The notes under the pieces are model-generated. The model did no database searches. It had not been told where the DNA came from and saw only the letters and a list, made by a program, of their open reading frames with translations. Made by a program: the position numbers and the translations under genes. This document shows positions 17,896 to 27,154 of a stretch of 64,000 bases of DNA, in pieces. How positions within the stretch are numbered: position 1 is the first letter of the stretch; each line of letters starts with the position of its first letter. The stretch comes from Alphaproteobacteria bacterium (GTDB taxonomy: Bacteria > Pseudomonadota > Alphaproteobacteria > Ferrovibrionales > Ferrovibrionaceae), in assembly GCA_017307375.1 (NCBI GenBank), contig JAFKFH010000004.1, positions 248,001-312,000 of the forward strand. Reading direction: 5' to 3'.

Positions 17896-18495
17896 TCAGG
17901 CCTTGGCCAGGTTCGCGTTCGCGAAGTCCCAGTTCACCAGATGGTCGAGGAACGCGCTGATGAAGTCCGGGCGGCGGTTCTGGTAGTCGAGATAGTAGGC
18001 ATGCTCCCACACGTCGATGGTGAGCAGGGCCGTCTGGCCATGCACCAGTGGGGTGTCGGCATTGCCGGTCTTCGTGACCTTGAGCTTGCCACCCTCGACG
18101 ACCAGCCAGGCCCAGCCGGAGCCGAACTGGGTGGTGCCGGCGGTCTTGAAGGCCTCGACGAACTTGTCGTAGCCGCCGAGATCGGCGTCGATCTTGGCCG
18201 CGATGGCGCCGGTCGGCTTGCCGCCGCCGTTCGGCTTCATCGAATTCCAGAAGAAGGTATGGTTCCACACCTGCGCGGCGTTGTTGAAGATGCCGGCCTT
18301 GGCCGCGTCACCGGCCGAAGCCTTGATGACATCCTCGAGCGAGGCGTCGGCCAGCGGGGTGTCCTTGACCAGGTTGTTCAGGTTGGTGACGTAGGCCTGG
18401 TGGTGCTTGGCGTGGTGGAACGAGAAGGTCTTGGCCGTCATATGCGGCTCAAGGGCGGTGTCGGCGTAGGGAAGGGGCGGGAGCTCGAATGCCAT
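17896..18495 (-). CDS. sodB: Superoxide dismutase, Fe type
   Basis: A 199-aa cytoplasmic enzyme (no signal peptide) that dismutates superoxide. The metal ligands are visible: H27 (FHHAKHH), H80 (VWNHTFFW), D162 and H166 (DVWEHAYYLDYQN). AAQVWNHTFFWNSM and the short TTQFGSGWAWLV loop favour iron rather than manganese, though cambialistic use cannot be excluded. It follows the GNAT gene's strand but has its own upstream gap of about 200 bp. Confidence 0.93.
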   Translation of the reverse strand: MAFELPPLPYADTALEPHMTAKTFSFHHAKHHQAYVTNLNNLVKDTPLADASLEDVIKASAGDAAKAGIFNNAAQVWNHTFFWNSMKPNGGGKPTGAIAAKIDADLGGYDKFVEAFKTAGTTQFGSGWAWLVVEGGKLKVTKTGNADTPLVHGQTALLTIDVWEHAYYLDYQNRRPDFISAFLDHLVNWDFANANLAKA

Positions 18496-18692
18496 GATCT
18501 GCCTCGGTTATGCGGGTCTGGGTGGTTCTGGCATCACCAACGGCCGGATGCGGACTGAAAACGGGCCGCACTGGACCTTTGGCAAGTCGAATGGTAGCGG
18601 AGCAGCGTCGGCAGGCGACGGCGGTGACGCTGTTCCGGGAACCGATATAGGGCGGTTTTGAATCTTTCTCAACTATCTGAGGCGGAAGGGCT

Positions 18693-19445
18693 TTGAGCGA
18701 CGAGCTGGATGACGACGGGCTTTGTGCCGCGGCGGTCGAGGCCCATGACCACGACCGGTGGCTGGCCGCGCTGTTTGCCCCCGATGCGCGCCGCCCCGGC
18801 CTGATGGCGCTTTATGCCTTCAATCTCGAGGTCGCGCGGGTGCGCGAAACCGTGCGGGAACCGATGCTGGGCGAAATTCGCCTGCAATGGTGGCGCGAGA
18901 CGCTGGAAGGCTGCGCCGCCGGCCAGCCGCGCGAGCAGCCGGTCGCCCGGGCGCTGGCCCGCCACGTCTCGGCGTCGGACGCGTGGCCCAGGCTGCAGGC
19001 GCTGATCGATGCGCGGACCGCCGACCTCGATGCCGGACCGCCGGCCGATCTCGCCGCCTATGCCGCCGGCACCGCCGGCAACCTGACCGAGGCGGCGGCA
19101 ATCCTGCTGGGCCACGCCGATTCGGGCACGCTGGCGGCCGCGCGCGCCGCCGGTACCGCCTATGCGCTGGTCGGCCTGGTCCGCGCGGCGCCGTTCCTGG
19201 CCGCCCATGGCCGGCCCTGGATCGGGGAACGAGAGGAAGCCGCCCTGCTCGCTGCCGCGGCCGGCCATCTTGCCCAGGCGCGGCGGGCGCGGGTCCCGCG
19301 CGGCGCGCTGGCCGCGCTGTTGCCGGCGACGATCGCGGGGCTCTATCTCGGCCGGCTGCAGGCGGACAGGGACCCCGACCCCTTCGTTTCGCCGCTGCGC
19401 AAGCAGACGGCCCTGCTGTGGCGGGCGGCGCTGGGCCGGTTCTGA
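18693..19445 (+). CDS. Squalene/phytoene synthase-fold protein, NDUFAF6-like
   Basis: A 250-aa protein with the helical trans-isoprenyl synthase fold. YAFNLEVARVRETVREPMLGEIRLQWWRE matches the NDUFAF6 branch, a mitochondrial complex I assembly factor. The Asp-rich motifs needed for farnesyl-diphosphate chemistry are missing at both expected places, so it is unlikely to make squalene or phytoene. The start is a TTG with GGCGGAAGGG close upstream. Found 2.8 kb from the NDUFAF3-like gene. A role in complex I assembly is inferred. Confidence 0.75.
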   Translation: MSDELDDDGLCAAAVEAHDHDRWLAALFAPDARRPGLMALYAFNLEVARVRETVREPMLGEIRLQWWRETLEGCAAGQPREQPVARALARHVSASDAWPRLQALIDARTADLDAGPPADLAAYAAGTAGNLTEAAAILLGHADSGTLAAARAAGTAYALVGLVRAAPFLAAHGRPWIGEREEAALLAAAAGHLAQARRARVPRGALAALLPATIAGLYLGRLQADRDPDPFVSPLRKQTALLWRAALGRF

Positions 19446-19470
19446 CGCCGGCCGCGGCCGCGGCGGCGGG

Positions 19471-20820
19471 TCAGGCAGCCTGCGTCGCCGCCTGCCCCAG
19501 CCAAGCCGAGAAATCGGCCCGGGCGCGGCGGACCATCGCCTGCTTGCGCTCGTGCTTGCGCACGTCGGGCAATGGCGGAAACAGGCCGAAATTGACGTTC
19601 ATCGGCTGGAAGCTCGCCGCATCCGCGCCGCTGGTGATATGGCCGATCAGGGCGCCCAGCGCGGTGGTCGGCGGCGGCGCGACGATGTCCCGGGCCAGCC
19701 GGTCGCCGGCGGCGAAGCGGCCGGCCAGCAGGCCGATCGCCGCGCTTTCGACGTAACCCTCGACGCCGGTGACCTGCCCGGCAAACCGCAGGGCCGGCAT
19801 CGCCTTCAGCCGCAGGGTGCCGTCGAGGAGTCGCGGGCTGTTGAGGAAAGTGTTCCTGTGCAGGCCGCCCAGCCGCGCGAATTCGGCATTCTGCAGGCCG
19901 GGGATCATGCGGAACACGCGCGTCTGTTCGCCGTACTTCATCTTGGTCTGGAAGCCGACGATGTTGTAGAGCGTGCCCAGCGCGTTGTCCTGGCGCAGCT
20001 GGACCACGGCATAGGGGCGCCGGCCGGTGCGCGGATCGATCAGGCCGACCGGCTTCATCGGGCCGAAGGCGAGGGTGCGATGGCCGCGCGCGGCCATCAC
20101 CTCGATCGGCAGGCACCCGTCGAAATAGGGCGTGTCCTTTTCCCATTCCTTGAATTCGGTCGCCTCGGCCGCGAGCAGCGCGGCGATGAAGGCATCGTAT
20201 TCATCGCGCGACAACGGGCAGTTGACGTAGTCGGCGCCGTCACCGCCCGGCCCGGCCTTGTCGTAGCGCGACTGGAACCAGGCGATGCCGAAGTCGATCG
20301 ATTCCTTGTGCACGATCGGGGCGATCGCATCGAAGAAGGCGAGGCTTTCCTCACCGGTCAGTCCCCGCAGCGCCTCGGCCAGAGACGGCGAGGTGAGGGG
20401 GCCGGTCGCGACCACGACGTTGTCCCATTCCGCCGGGGGCAGGCCCGCGATCTCCTCGCGGGCCAGCGTGACGTTGGGCAGGGCCAGCAGTCGCGCCTGC
20501 ACCGCCGCCGAGAAGCCGTCGCGGTCGACCGCCAGCGCGGCCCCGGCCGGCACCTTGTTGGCATCCGCCGCGGCAATGATCAGCGAGCCGCAGCGGCGCA
20601 TCTCCTCATGCAGCAGGCCCACGGCATTGTTGTCGGCATCGTCGGAGCGGAACGAGTTCGAGCAGACCAGCTCGGCCAGCCCGTCGGTGGAATGGGCATC
20701 GGTGCGCCGGACCGGCCGCATCTCGTGCAGGATCACCGGCACGCCGGCCTGGGCCAGCTGCCAGGCGGCTTCCGACCCGGCGAGGCCGCCGCCGATCACG
20801 TGAACGGGCTGATGCGCCAT
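19471..20820 (-). CDS. trmFO: Methylenetetrahydrofolate--tRNA-(uracil-5)-methyltransferase TrmFO
   Basis: A 449-aa FAD enzyme that makes 5-methyluridine at position 54 of tRNA using methylenetetrahydrofolate. The N-terminus carries the FAD fold [16 protein letters not shown], and [12 protein letters not shown] contains the conserved catalytic Cys near residue 53. [20 protein letters not shown] and the C-terminal [11 protein letters not shown] are also diagnostic. Convergent with the NDUFAF6-like gene (25 bp apart). Confidence 0.95.
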   Translation of the reverse strand: MAHQPVHVIGGGLAGSEAAWQLAQAGVPVILHEMRPVRRTDAHSTDGLAELVCSNSFRSDDADNNAVGLLHEEMRRCGSLIIAAADANKVPAGAALAVDRDGFSAAVQARLLALPNVTLAREEIAGLPPAEWDNVVVATGPLTSPSLAEALRGLTGEESLAFFDAIAPIVHKESIDFGIAWFQSRYDKAGPGGDGADYVNCPLSRDEYDAFIAALLAAEATEFKEWEKDTPYFDGCLPIEVMAARGHRTLAFGPMKPVGLIDPRTGRRPYAVVQLRQDNALGTLYNIVGFQTKMKYGEQTRVFRMIPGLQNAEFARLGGLHRNTFLNSPRLLDGTLRLKAMPALRFAGQVTGVEGYVESAAIGLLAGRFAAGDRLARDIVAPPPTTALGALIGHITSGADAASFQPMNVNFGLFPPLPDVRKHERKQAMVRRARADFSAWLGQAATQAA

Positions 20821-20936
20821 GGCCTGCTCCTCAAGTTTGCGTGACCCCGGCTGCGGGGCCGGGGCGGTGTTTGCATGCGGATGGCCGTAAAGTAAAGTCT
20901 GCCGTCGGCCCGATACAGACTGAGAACCGAGCGCAG

Positions 20937-21365
20937 ATGCCCCAGCCCAAGATCGACTATCCCAAAATCAAGGTCCTGGTGATCGACGATCAGCAGTTCA
21001 TCCGCTCGATCATCGTGCGTTTCCTGCGCTACATGGGGATCGAGCATATCGCCGAGGCCAAGGACGGCGAAAGCGCGTTGCGCAGCTGCAAGGATTTCGC
21101 GCCGGATATCGCGTTCTGCGACATCGACATGGCGCCGATGAACGGACTGACCTTCCTGAAGGAACTGCGCCGGTCGCCCGACATTCCGCGGGCGCGCACG
21201 CTGCCGGTGATCATGCTGACCTCGCACAACGAATCGAACGTGGTGATGGAGGCCCGCGCCTCCGGCATCGACGCCTTCCTGGTCAAGCCGGTGTCCCAGA
21301 AGGCGGTGACCGACCGGTTCGACTGGGTGGTGGCCAAGCATTACAAGGAATTCGTCAAAGGCTAG
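20937..21365 (+). CDS. Single-domain response regulator (CheY-like)
   Basis: A 142-aa receiver domain without an output domain. Acidic pair D17-D18 (VLVIDDQQ), probable phosphorylated D62 ([11 protein letters not shown]), T95 (IMLTSHNES) and K117 (FLVKPVSQ) are all present. A C-terminal helix extends past the usual fold ([14 protein letters not shown]). The ATG at 20937 is chosen since the sequence upstream is not receiver-like. No kinase is adjacent, so the partner is unknown. It may act in a phosphorelay or on motility. Confidence 0.85.
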   Translation: MPQPKIDYPKIKVLVIDDQQFIRSIIVRFLRYMGIEHIAEAKDGESALRSCKDFAPDIAFCDIDMAPMNGLTFLKELRRSPDIPRARTLPVIMLTSHNESNVVMEARASGIDAFLVKPVSQKAVTDRFDWVVAKHYKEFVKG

Positions 21366-21483
21366 CGCCCTGGCGCAAATGCCACAGAGAGCGGGTAATC
21401 GTGCATCGATCGGCGAATCGGACTTGCCCGGGCCGGCGGATCTGCCTACCCTGCCCGTCCATTTTTCCAATGAGGAGGTGCGC

Positions 21484-21510
21484 ATGTCGCAAGCCGATCG
21501 CCTGATCTGA
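21484..21510 (+). CDS. Eight-codon leader reading frame before the ABC exporter
   Basis: The reading frame MSQADRLI-stop has a near-ideal ribosome site, GAGGAGG (21472-21478), spaced 5 nt from its ATG. That is stronger than those of the neighbouring genes. It ends 104 nt before the ABC transporter ATG and 17 nt before a perfect stem-loop. This layout fits a translation-dependent leader peptide, but coding has not been shown. Confidence 0.35.
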   Translation: MSQADRLI

Positions 21511-21527
21511 GGCCGGCTCGACACTTC

Positions 21528-21549
21528 GGTTCCGGATCAACCCGGAACC
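21528..21549 (+). promoter_or_regulatory. Stem-loop in the ABC exporter leader
   Basis: GGTTCCGG (21528-21535) pairs perfectly with CCGGAACC (21542-21549) around a 6-nt loop. No T-tract follows, so it is not a standard terminator. It lies between the short leader frame and the transporter start at 21615. Confidence 0.5.
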
Positions 21550-21614
21550 CTCCGTCGGGTCGGTGCTGACTTCGTCTTTCGCCATGCACCTGAGAACCGT
21601 CGGAGCTGCGCACC

Positions 21615-23468
21615 ATGTTCGCCGCTGTCTTTTCTTTCTTCGAACGTCTGACTTCGCCTTTTGCGCCGCCGCCGGCGGGCCGGGCGTTGCCGTCCGGGCT
21701 GTCTGCGTTCTATCGCCATTTCGTCGCGCAGTTCCGCTGGCCGCTGCTGGCGCTGATGGTCGTCGGCCTGTTCGTCGCGGTCATCGAGGTGGCGATCTAC
21801 GACTATGTCGGCCGGCTGGTCGACATGCTCAACGACACGACGCCGGCCCGGCTGTTCGCCGATCACGGGCCGGAACTGGTCTGGATGGCCGTGGTGGTGA
21901 TGGTGCTGCGCCCGCTGTTCTCGGGCCTGCACAGCCTGATCAAGTTTCAGGCGATCGAACCGCAGATGACCAACCTGGTGCGCTGGCAGATGCATACCCA
22001 TGCGCTGCGCCACAGCCTGGCCTATTTTCAGAACGACTTCGCCGGCCGCATCGCCAACAAGATCATCCAGACCGGCCCCGCGCTGCGCGGGTCGGTGGTC
22101 GACATGATCGACGCGATCTGGTTCGTCGTCGTCTACATCGTCGGCGCATTGGCCCTGTTCGCCAAGGTCGATTTCTGGCTGGCCGCGCCGCTGCTGGCCT
22201 GGCTGGTCGCGTATTTTTTCGTGCTGCGCGCCTATGTGCCGCAGATCAAGCGGCTGGCGGTGGTGATGTCGGAGGCGCGCTCGATGCTGACGGGTCGCGT
22301 GGTGGACAGCTACACCAATATCCAGACGGTGAAGCTGTTCGCCTCGTCCTCGCGCGAGGAAGCCTTCGCCCGCGATGGCCTGCAGTACCACACCGACCGT
22401 TTCCACGAGATGCTGCGGCCGCTGTCCGCGATGGTGATCTGGCTGTGGCTGATCAACGGCCTGCTGATCGGCGGCACCGCGGCATTGTCGGTCTGGCTGT
22501 GGTCGGACGGCCTCGTCACCGTCGGCGCGCTCGCCCTGGCCACCGGCCTGGCGCTGCGCGTCAACAACATGTCTGGCTGGATCATGTGGACGATCACGAA
22601 CATCTTCGAGAACGTCGGCACGGTCCAGGAGGGGATGGAGACGATCGCCCGGCCGCATGGCCTCGTCGACCGGACCGAGGCGCGGCCGATCGCGGTGACC
22701 GCCGGCGGCATCTCGTTCCGTGACGTCTCGTTCCATTATGGTCGCGAGGGCGGGGTGATCGATCGGCTCAACCTGACCATCCGGCCCGGCGAGAAGATCG
22801 GCCTGATCGGCCGGTCGGGGGCGGGCAAGTCGACGCTGGTCAACCTGCTGCTGCGCTTCTACGACCTGGAAGGCGGCGAGATCCGCATCGACGGCCAGAA
22901 CATCGCCAAGGTGACGCAGGATTCGCTGCGCGCCCGGATCGGCGTGGTGACGCAGGATACCTCGCTGCTGCATCGCTCGGTCCTGGACAACATCGTCTAC
23001 GGCCGGCCCGACGCCACCCGCGACGAAGCCCTGGCCGCGGCGGCGCGGGCACATGCGGCCGATTTCCTGCCGGGTCTGGCGGACATGAAGGGCCGCACCG
23101 GGCTCGACGCCCATGTCGGCGAGCGCGGCGTCAAGCTGTCGGGCGGCCAGCGCCAGCGCATCGCCATCGCACGCGTCCTATTGAAGGATGCCCCGATCCT
23201 GGTGCTCGACGAGGCGACGTCGGCGCTGGATTCGGAAATCGAGGCGGCGATCCAGGAAAGCCTGTTCGAACTGATGGAAGGCAAGACCGTCATCGCCATC
23301 GCCCACCGCCTGTCGACCATCGCGGCGATGGATCGGCTGGTGGTGATGGACCAGGGGCGGATCGTCGAGGAAGGCACGCACGAACAGCTGCTGAAACTGG
23401 GCGGCATCTATGCCCAGCTGTGGAACCGGCAGTCGGGCGGCTTTCTCGATCCGGCTCACGCCGCCTGA
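21615..23468 (+). CDS. ABC exporter, fused membrane and ATPase domains
   Basis: A 617-aa half-transporter of the exporter type. Six TM helices lie in residues 40-335, followed by the ATPase: Walker A GRSGAGKST, signature KLSGGQRQR, Walker B ILVLDEATSALDSE and IAHRLSTIAAMD. It probably works as a homodimer in the inner membrane. The substrate is unknown; it resembles the MsbA/LapB-like multidrug and lipid group. Preceded by a possible leader peptide and stem-loop. Its end overlaps the convergent hybrid kinase gene by 13 bp. Confidence 0.85.
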   Translation: MFAAVFSFFERLTSPFAPPPAGRALPSGLSAFYRHFVAQFRWPLLALMVVGLFVAVIEVAIYDYVGRLVDMLNDTTPARLFADHGPELVWMAVVVMVLRPLFSGLHSLIKFQAIEPQMTNLVRWQMHTHALRHSLAYFQNDFAGRIANKIIQTGPALRGSVVDMIDAIWFVVVYIVGALALFAKVDFWLAAPLLAWLVAYFFVLRAYVPQIKRLAVVMSEARSMLTGRVVDSYTNIQTVKLFASSSREEAFARDGLQYHTDRFHEMLRPLSAMVIWLWLINGLLIGGTAALSVWLWSDGLVTVGALALATGLALRVNNMSGWIMWTITNIFENVGTVQEGMETIARPHGLVDRTEARPIAVTAGGISFRDVSFHYGREGGVIDRLNLTIRPGEKIGLIGRSGAGKSTLVNLLLRFYDLEGGEIRIDGQNIAKVTQDSLRARIGVVTQDTSLLHRSVLDNIVYGRPDATRDEALAAAARAHAADFLPGLADMKGRTGLDAHVGERGVKLSGGQRQRIAIARVLLKDAPILVLDEATSALDSEIEAAIQESLFELMEGKTVIAIAHRLSTIAAMDRLVVMDQGRIVEEGTHEQLLKLGGIYAQLWNRQSGGFLDPAHAA

Positions 23469-26236
23469 GGCTTCAGCCCGGCAATCGCCGCCCCGGCGGC
23501 GGCGAAAGCCGGGCGGATGCCGTGGGCGAGGGGGCCGGCATCCGGATCGCCGGCGGCGGCCCGTTGTTCGACGTCGCTGCACAAGGCTGCCATTGCAACC
23601 GCCCCGGCCATCCGGGCCGCACCGGCGGCGGCGTGGGCATGGCGGCGCACTTCGGACCAGTTTTCGGCGACGATCGCCGCGTCGAGGTCGTCCAGCACCG
23701 GCTCGGTGGTTTCGATGAACGTGCCGAGCAGCGCGATCGCCTCCTCGTCCAGCACGCCGAAGGTCTCGATGACCCGCTCGACGTCGAAGACCGGCAGTTC
23801 GGCCTGGTCATCGATCGGCAGGGGCGGCGCGATTGCTGGCGGCGCCTCCGCATCGGCCAGCCAGTGGGCCAGGGTCGTGGCGAGGTCCTTGAGCTCGATC
23901 GGCTTGGGCAGATAGCCGTCCATGCCGGCGGCGAGGCAAAGCCTGGCGGTGTCGGCGAGTGCATCGGCGGTCAGCGCGATGATCGGCAGCCGGTGATCGG
24001 TCTCGGCCGCGCGGATACGCCGGGTCAGCTCGTAGCCGTCCATCTCGGGCATGTGGCAGTCGGTCAGCAACAGGCCATAGCGTGTCTGCTGCAGCGCGGC
24101 CCAGGCGCGCGCACCGTTCGCGACGATATCGGCCTGGTAGCCGAGCCGCGAGAGCAGCTTGGCGATGACGATCTGGTTGGTCGCGTTGTCTTCGGCGACC
24201 AGGATCAGGCTGCCGGCGGCGAGTGCCGCCTCGCGGCTTGGCGCCCGGCGTTCGAGCGGGGTGGCGTTGCTGCCGGTTGCGATATCGGCAAGATCGATCG
24301 TGCGGCCGGTGGCCTGGGCGATTGCCTTCAGCAGGTCGGCCCGATGGACCGGCTTGACGACCGAACCGGCAAAGCCGAGCCGCGCAGCCTCGGCGCGGCT
24401 GGAGGCGAGGCCGCGCGGCGCCAGCAACAGGATCCGGGTATCGCCCAGCGTCGGATCGGCCAGGACGGCGCGGCCGAAGGACAAGGCGGGATTGTCGAGC
24501 AGCCGGTGGTCGAGCAGCAGGATCTGGTAGGGCCGGCCGGCGGCGGCGGCGGTACACAACCGATCGAGGGCATCGTCGCCGTTTGCCGCGCGGTCCGTCT
24601 CGATACCGGTCGCGCCGAGATATCCTGCCACCGCCTCGGCCAGGGCGGGCGTCTCGATCAGGGCGAGCAGCCGCAACCCGGCAAAGTCGACCCGGTCGGC
24701 GGCGGGCTGGGCCGCGGTCGGGCGCAACGGGATCTCGAACCAGAAGGTCGAGCCGGCGCCCGGCGCCGAGGTGACGCCGATGCGGCCGTCCATCAACTCG
24801 ACCAGGCGTCGGCAGATCGACAATCCGAGCCCCGTGCCGCCGTATTTGCGGGCGGTCGACGTATCCGCCTGCTCGAACGGCTGGAACAGCCTGGCCTGCT
24901 GTGCCGGGGTCAGTCCGATGCCGGTATCGCTGATTTCGAGCCGCAGCGAGCCGTCCCGCGCGCGCCGTGCGGCGACGCCGACACTGCCGTGTTCGGTGAA
25001 CTTGATCGCATTGCCGGTCAGGTTGACCAGGATCTGGCGCAGCCGCGTCGGATCGCCGATCAGCCGCCGGGGCAGGGCGGGATCGACGAAGGCGACAAGC
25101 TCGAGCGTCTTTTCCGCGGCCTGCTGGCCCAGCAGTTCGGCGACGCCGCGTACCAGATCGGCCAGGTCGATCTCGACCTCCTCCAGCGCCAGCTTGCCGG
25201 CCTCGATCTTCGAGAAGTCGAGAATGTCGTTGATGATGGTCAGCAGCGAGCGGGCGGAGTCGCGCACGATCTGCGCCATGCCGCGCTGCTCGTCGTCGAG
25301 TCGGCTTTCGTGCAGCAGGTCGGCCATCGTCAGCACGCCGTTCATCGGCGTGCGGATCTCGTGGCTCATCACCGCGAGGAAATCGGCCTTGGCCTTGGCG
25401 GCGGCCTCGGCTTCGTCGCGCGCCGCCTTGACGTCGAGCATCGCGGCCTTGAACACGTCGGTGGCGCGCGCCATCGCACCGATCTCGTTCTCCTGCCGCA
25501 GATAGGGGACCTCGGTATCCAGCGCGCCGCCGGCCAGCCGCGTCATCACCTGGGTGAAACGCGACAGCGGCCCGACCGTCTGCCGCACGACGACCAGCGC
25601 GATCGCAATGCCGAGCACGGCACAGACGACGGCGATGATGCCGGTGCGCCAGATGCCGGCCTCCAGCTCGGCCTGCGCGACCTCGGTGAAGGTGTTCGCC
25701 TTGCTCGACGTCGTTTCCGCCACCAGCCCGGTGATCCGCGCGATCTGACGGCCATAGCGGTCCATCGCTGCCAGGATGCGGCGCGCCTCCGGCGCCATCG
25801 CGGCGGCGGCCTTGTCTTCGGCGCCAGCCATGAACCCGGCAAGCTTTTCGAACTCGGCCAGGAAGGCATCGAGATTGTCGGCGATCCCGTCGAGATATTC
25901 GCCTGCATCGCCGGCATCGGGGCCGAGCCTGCCGCGCATGTCGGACGAGGCCGCCTTGATCGCCGCCGCGGCAGTCCAGACTTGTCGGCGTCGGGTTTCG
26001 GCCGGGTCCCCGGCATAGGCGGCGGCATCGCGCAGGAGGGTTGCCGCCTCGTTGCGCAGGTCGGCGCCGCGCTTGGAGACGGCGGCGAGGTCCTTGACCT
26101 GGATGAACGACGCGTCGATCTCGCGCATCGCCAGCACGCCGGCGACCGATGCGCCGACGATCAGGACGATCAGCAGCAGAAAGCCGCCGTAGATCAGCCC
26201 GCCGATCGTCAGCCTGCGGCGGGCCAAGGCGGTCAC
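23456..26236 (-). CDS. Hybrid histidine kinase with two receivers and Hpt domain
   Basis: A 926-aa membrane phosphorelay kinase. Domain order: TM (about 12-35), periplasmic four-helix-like sensor, TM (about 200-220), HAMP, coiled coil, HisKA with [14 protein letters not shown], HATPase with [10 protein letters not shown], a first receiver ([10 protein letters not shown], degenerate around the acidic pocket), a second canonical receiver ([25 protein letters not shown]), and a C-terminal Hpt with [15 protein letters not shown]. Its ATG overlaps the stop of the upstream cupredoxin gene (ATGA), so the two are co-translated. The signal is unknown; copper or redox is suggested by the partner. Confidence 0.88.
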   Translation of the reverse strand: MTALARRRLTIGGLIYGGFLLLIVLIVGASVAGVLAMREIDASFIQVKDLAAVSKRGADLRNEAATLLRDAAAYAGDPAETRRRQVWTAAAAIKAASSDMRGRLGPDAGDAGEYLDGIADNLDAFLAEFEKLAGFMAGAEDKAAAAMAPEARRILAAMDRYGRQIARITGLVAETTSSKANTFTEVAQAELEAGIWRTGIIAVVCAVLGIAIALVVVRQTVGPLSRFTQVMTRLAGGALDTEVPYLRQENEIGAMARATDVFKAAMLDVKAARDEAEAAAKAKADFLAVMSHEIRTPMNGVLTMADLLHESRLDDEQRGMAQIVRDSARSLLTIINDILDFSKIEAGKLALEEVEIDLADLVRGVAELLGQQAAEKTLELVAFVDPALPRRLIGDPTRLRQILVNLTGNAIKFTEHGSVGVAARRARDGSLRLEISDTGIGLTPAQQARLFQPFEQADTSTARKYGGTGLGLSICRRLVELMDGRIGVTSAPGAGSTFWFEIPLRPTAAQPAADRVDFAGLRLLALIETPALAEAVAGYLGATGIETDRAANGDDALDRLCTAAAAGRPYQILLLDHRLLDNPALSFGRAVLADPTLGDTRILLLAPRGLASSRAEAARLGFAGSVVKPVHRADLLKAIAQATGRTIDLADIATGSNATPLERRAPSREAALAAGSLILVAEDNATNQIVIAKLLSRLGYQADIVANGARAWAALQQTRYGLLLTDCHMPEMDGYELTRRIRAAETDHRLPIIALTADALADTARLCLAAGMDGYLPKPIELKDLATTLAHWLADAEAPPAIAPPLPIDDQAELPVFDVERVIETFGVLDEEAIALLGTFIETTEPVLDDLDAAIVAENWSEVRRHAHAAAGAARMAGAVAMAALCSDVEQRAAAGDPDAGPLAHGIRPAFAAAGAAIAGLKPQAA

Positions 26237-26562
26237 TCGGCGACGGTCACGACGAGCTTCATGCGCGGGTGGATTGCGCAGAGCACGTCGAAGGTGCCGG
26301 GCAGCGGAAAGGCGACGTCGAGGGTGCGGCCGACCGGCTGCTCGCCGGAATCGTAGTTGAAGGCGGCCGATTCGACATAGATGTGGTGGACGACGGTATC
26401 GGCGTTCGAAATCTGCACGACATCGCCCTTGCGGATCGACAGGGCCCCCGTGCTGAAGGCGCGGTCGCGCTGGGTCACCTGCGAGGTCGCGGCCCAGGCG
26501 ATGCCGGCCCCGAGGGCGACACCCGTTGCGGCGGCAAGGCAGATCAGCGGCAGGCGCGGCAT
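26233..26562 (-). CDS. Exported cupredoxin-like protein
   Basis: A 109-aa periplasmic protein. A signal peptide or anchor covers residues 1-25, then a plastocyanin-like fold. Probable type-1 copper ligands are H59 or H60 (TVVHHIYVE), C95, H98 and M101 in the classic C-x2-H-x2-M loop (VLCAIHPRM). I chose the ATG at 26562 because AAGGGAG lies 8 nt upstream and the signal peptide begins there. It resembles small plastocyanin/MauL-like proteins. Coupling to the hybrid kinase by a 4-nt overlap suggests it supplies the kinase with a copper or redox signal. Confidence 0.82.
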   Translation of the reverse strand: MPRLPLICLAAATGVALGAGIAWAATSQVTQRDRAFSTGALSIRKGDVVQISNADTVVHHIYVESAAFNYDSGEQPVGRTLDVAFPLPGTFDVLCAIHPRMKLVVTVAE

Positions 26563-26596
26563 CCCGTTACTCCCTTCGGACAGGTCCGCCACGCTA

Positions 26597-27154
26597 TCAC
26601 GACGACCGCGCATCCGACAGCAGGGCGGCCAACACATCGGCGTCATCGGCCTCGACGATGCGGCGTGCGATGGAGGGCGGGAACCCGCGCCGCGCCAGGC
26701 TCGCGGCCTCGCGCCGCCGGGCAGCATCGTCACCCGCGCCGCGCCGCCAGGGACCCAGCTTGCGCTTCTCGGCGAAGGCGATCGCGGCGGCGAGATCGCC
26801 GGCCGGATCCTCCTCGGCCAGCGCACGCAAAGTCCGGTCGATGCCGTCGCGCGCGACACCCTTGGCGGCCAGCCGCTCGGCGATCGCTGCCCGCGGTCGC
26901 CCCTGCGCCGCCAGCCGACGGGCGCGGGCCGTGGCGAAGGCATCATCGTCGAGATAGCCAAGCCGGGCGAGCTTGGCCAGCACGGCGGTGATCGCCGCTT
27001 CGGCCGCCTCCTGGCGTTCAGGCTCTAGCCCCTGGCGGCGCAGCCGCCGCCGCAGCACGCGGCGGACGCCCTCGGCCGAGGCGGCATAGCGGCCGAGATA
27101 ATGCAGGGCTGCCTGCTCCAGCGCGGCCACATCGAGCGGATCGCCGGCGGTCAA
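26597..27154 (-). CDS. recX: Recombination regulator RecX
   Basis: A 185-aa all-helical cytoplasmic protein that modulates RecA filaments. Typical segments: ALHYLGRYAASAEGVRRVLRRRL at the N-terminus, LGYLDDDAFATARARRLAAQGRPRAAIAERLAAKGV in the middle and AASLARRGFPPSIARRIVE at the end. Its GTG/ATG start region overlaps the upstream PAS-GGDEF stop by 4 nt. recA itself is not in the window. Confidence 0.88.
   Translation of the reverse strand: MTAGDPLDVAALEQAALHYLGRYAASAEGVRRVLRRRLRRQGLEPERQEAAEAAITAVLAKLARLGYLDDDAFATARARRLAAQGRPRAAIAERLAAKGVARDGIDRTLRALAEEDPAGDLAAAIAFAEKRKLGPWRRGAGDDAARRREAASLARRGFPPSIARRIVEADDADVLAALLSDARSS

Noticed and set aside
18693-19445. Assigning the phytoene-synthase-like gene to carotenoid or hopanoid synthesis
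   Set aside because: Both Asp-rich catalytic motifs are missing and no isoprenoid genes are adjacent.
23420-26356. 978-codon open frame antisense to the hybrid kinase
   Set aside because: Low-complexity shadow; the kinase frame has complete motifs.
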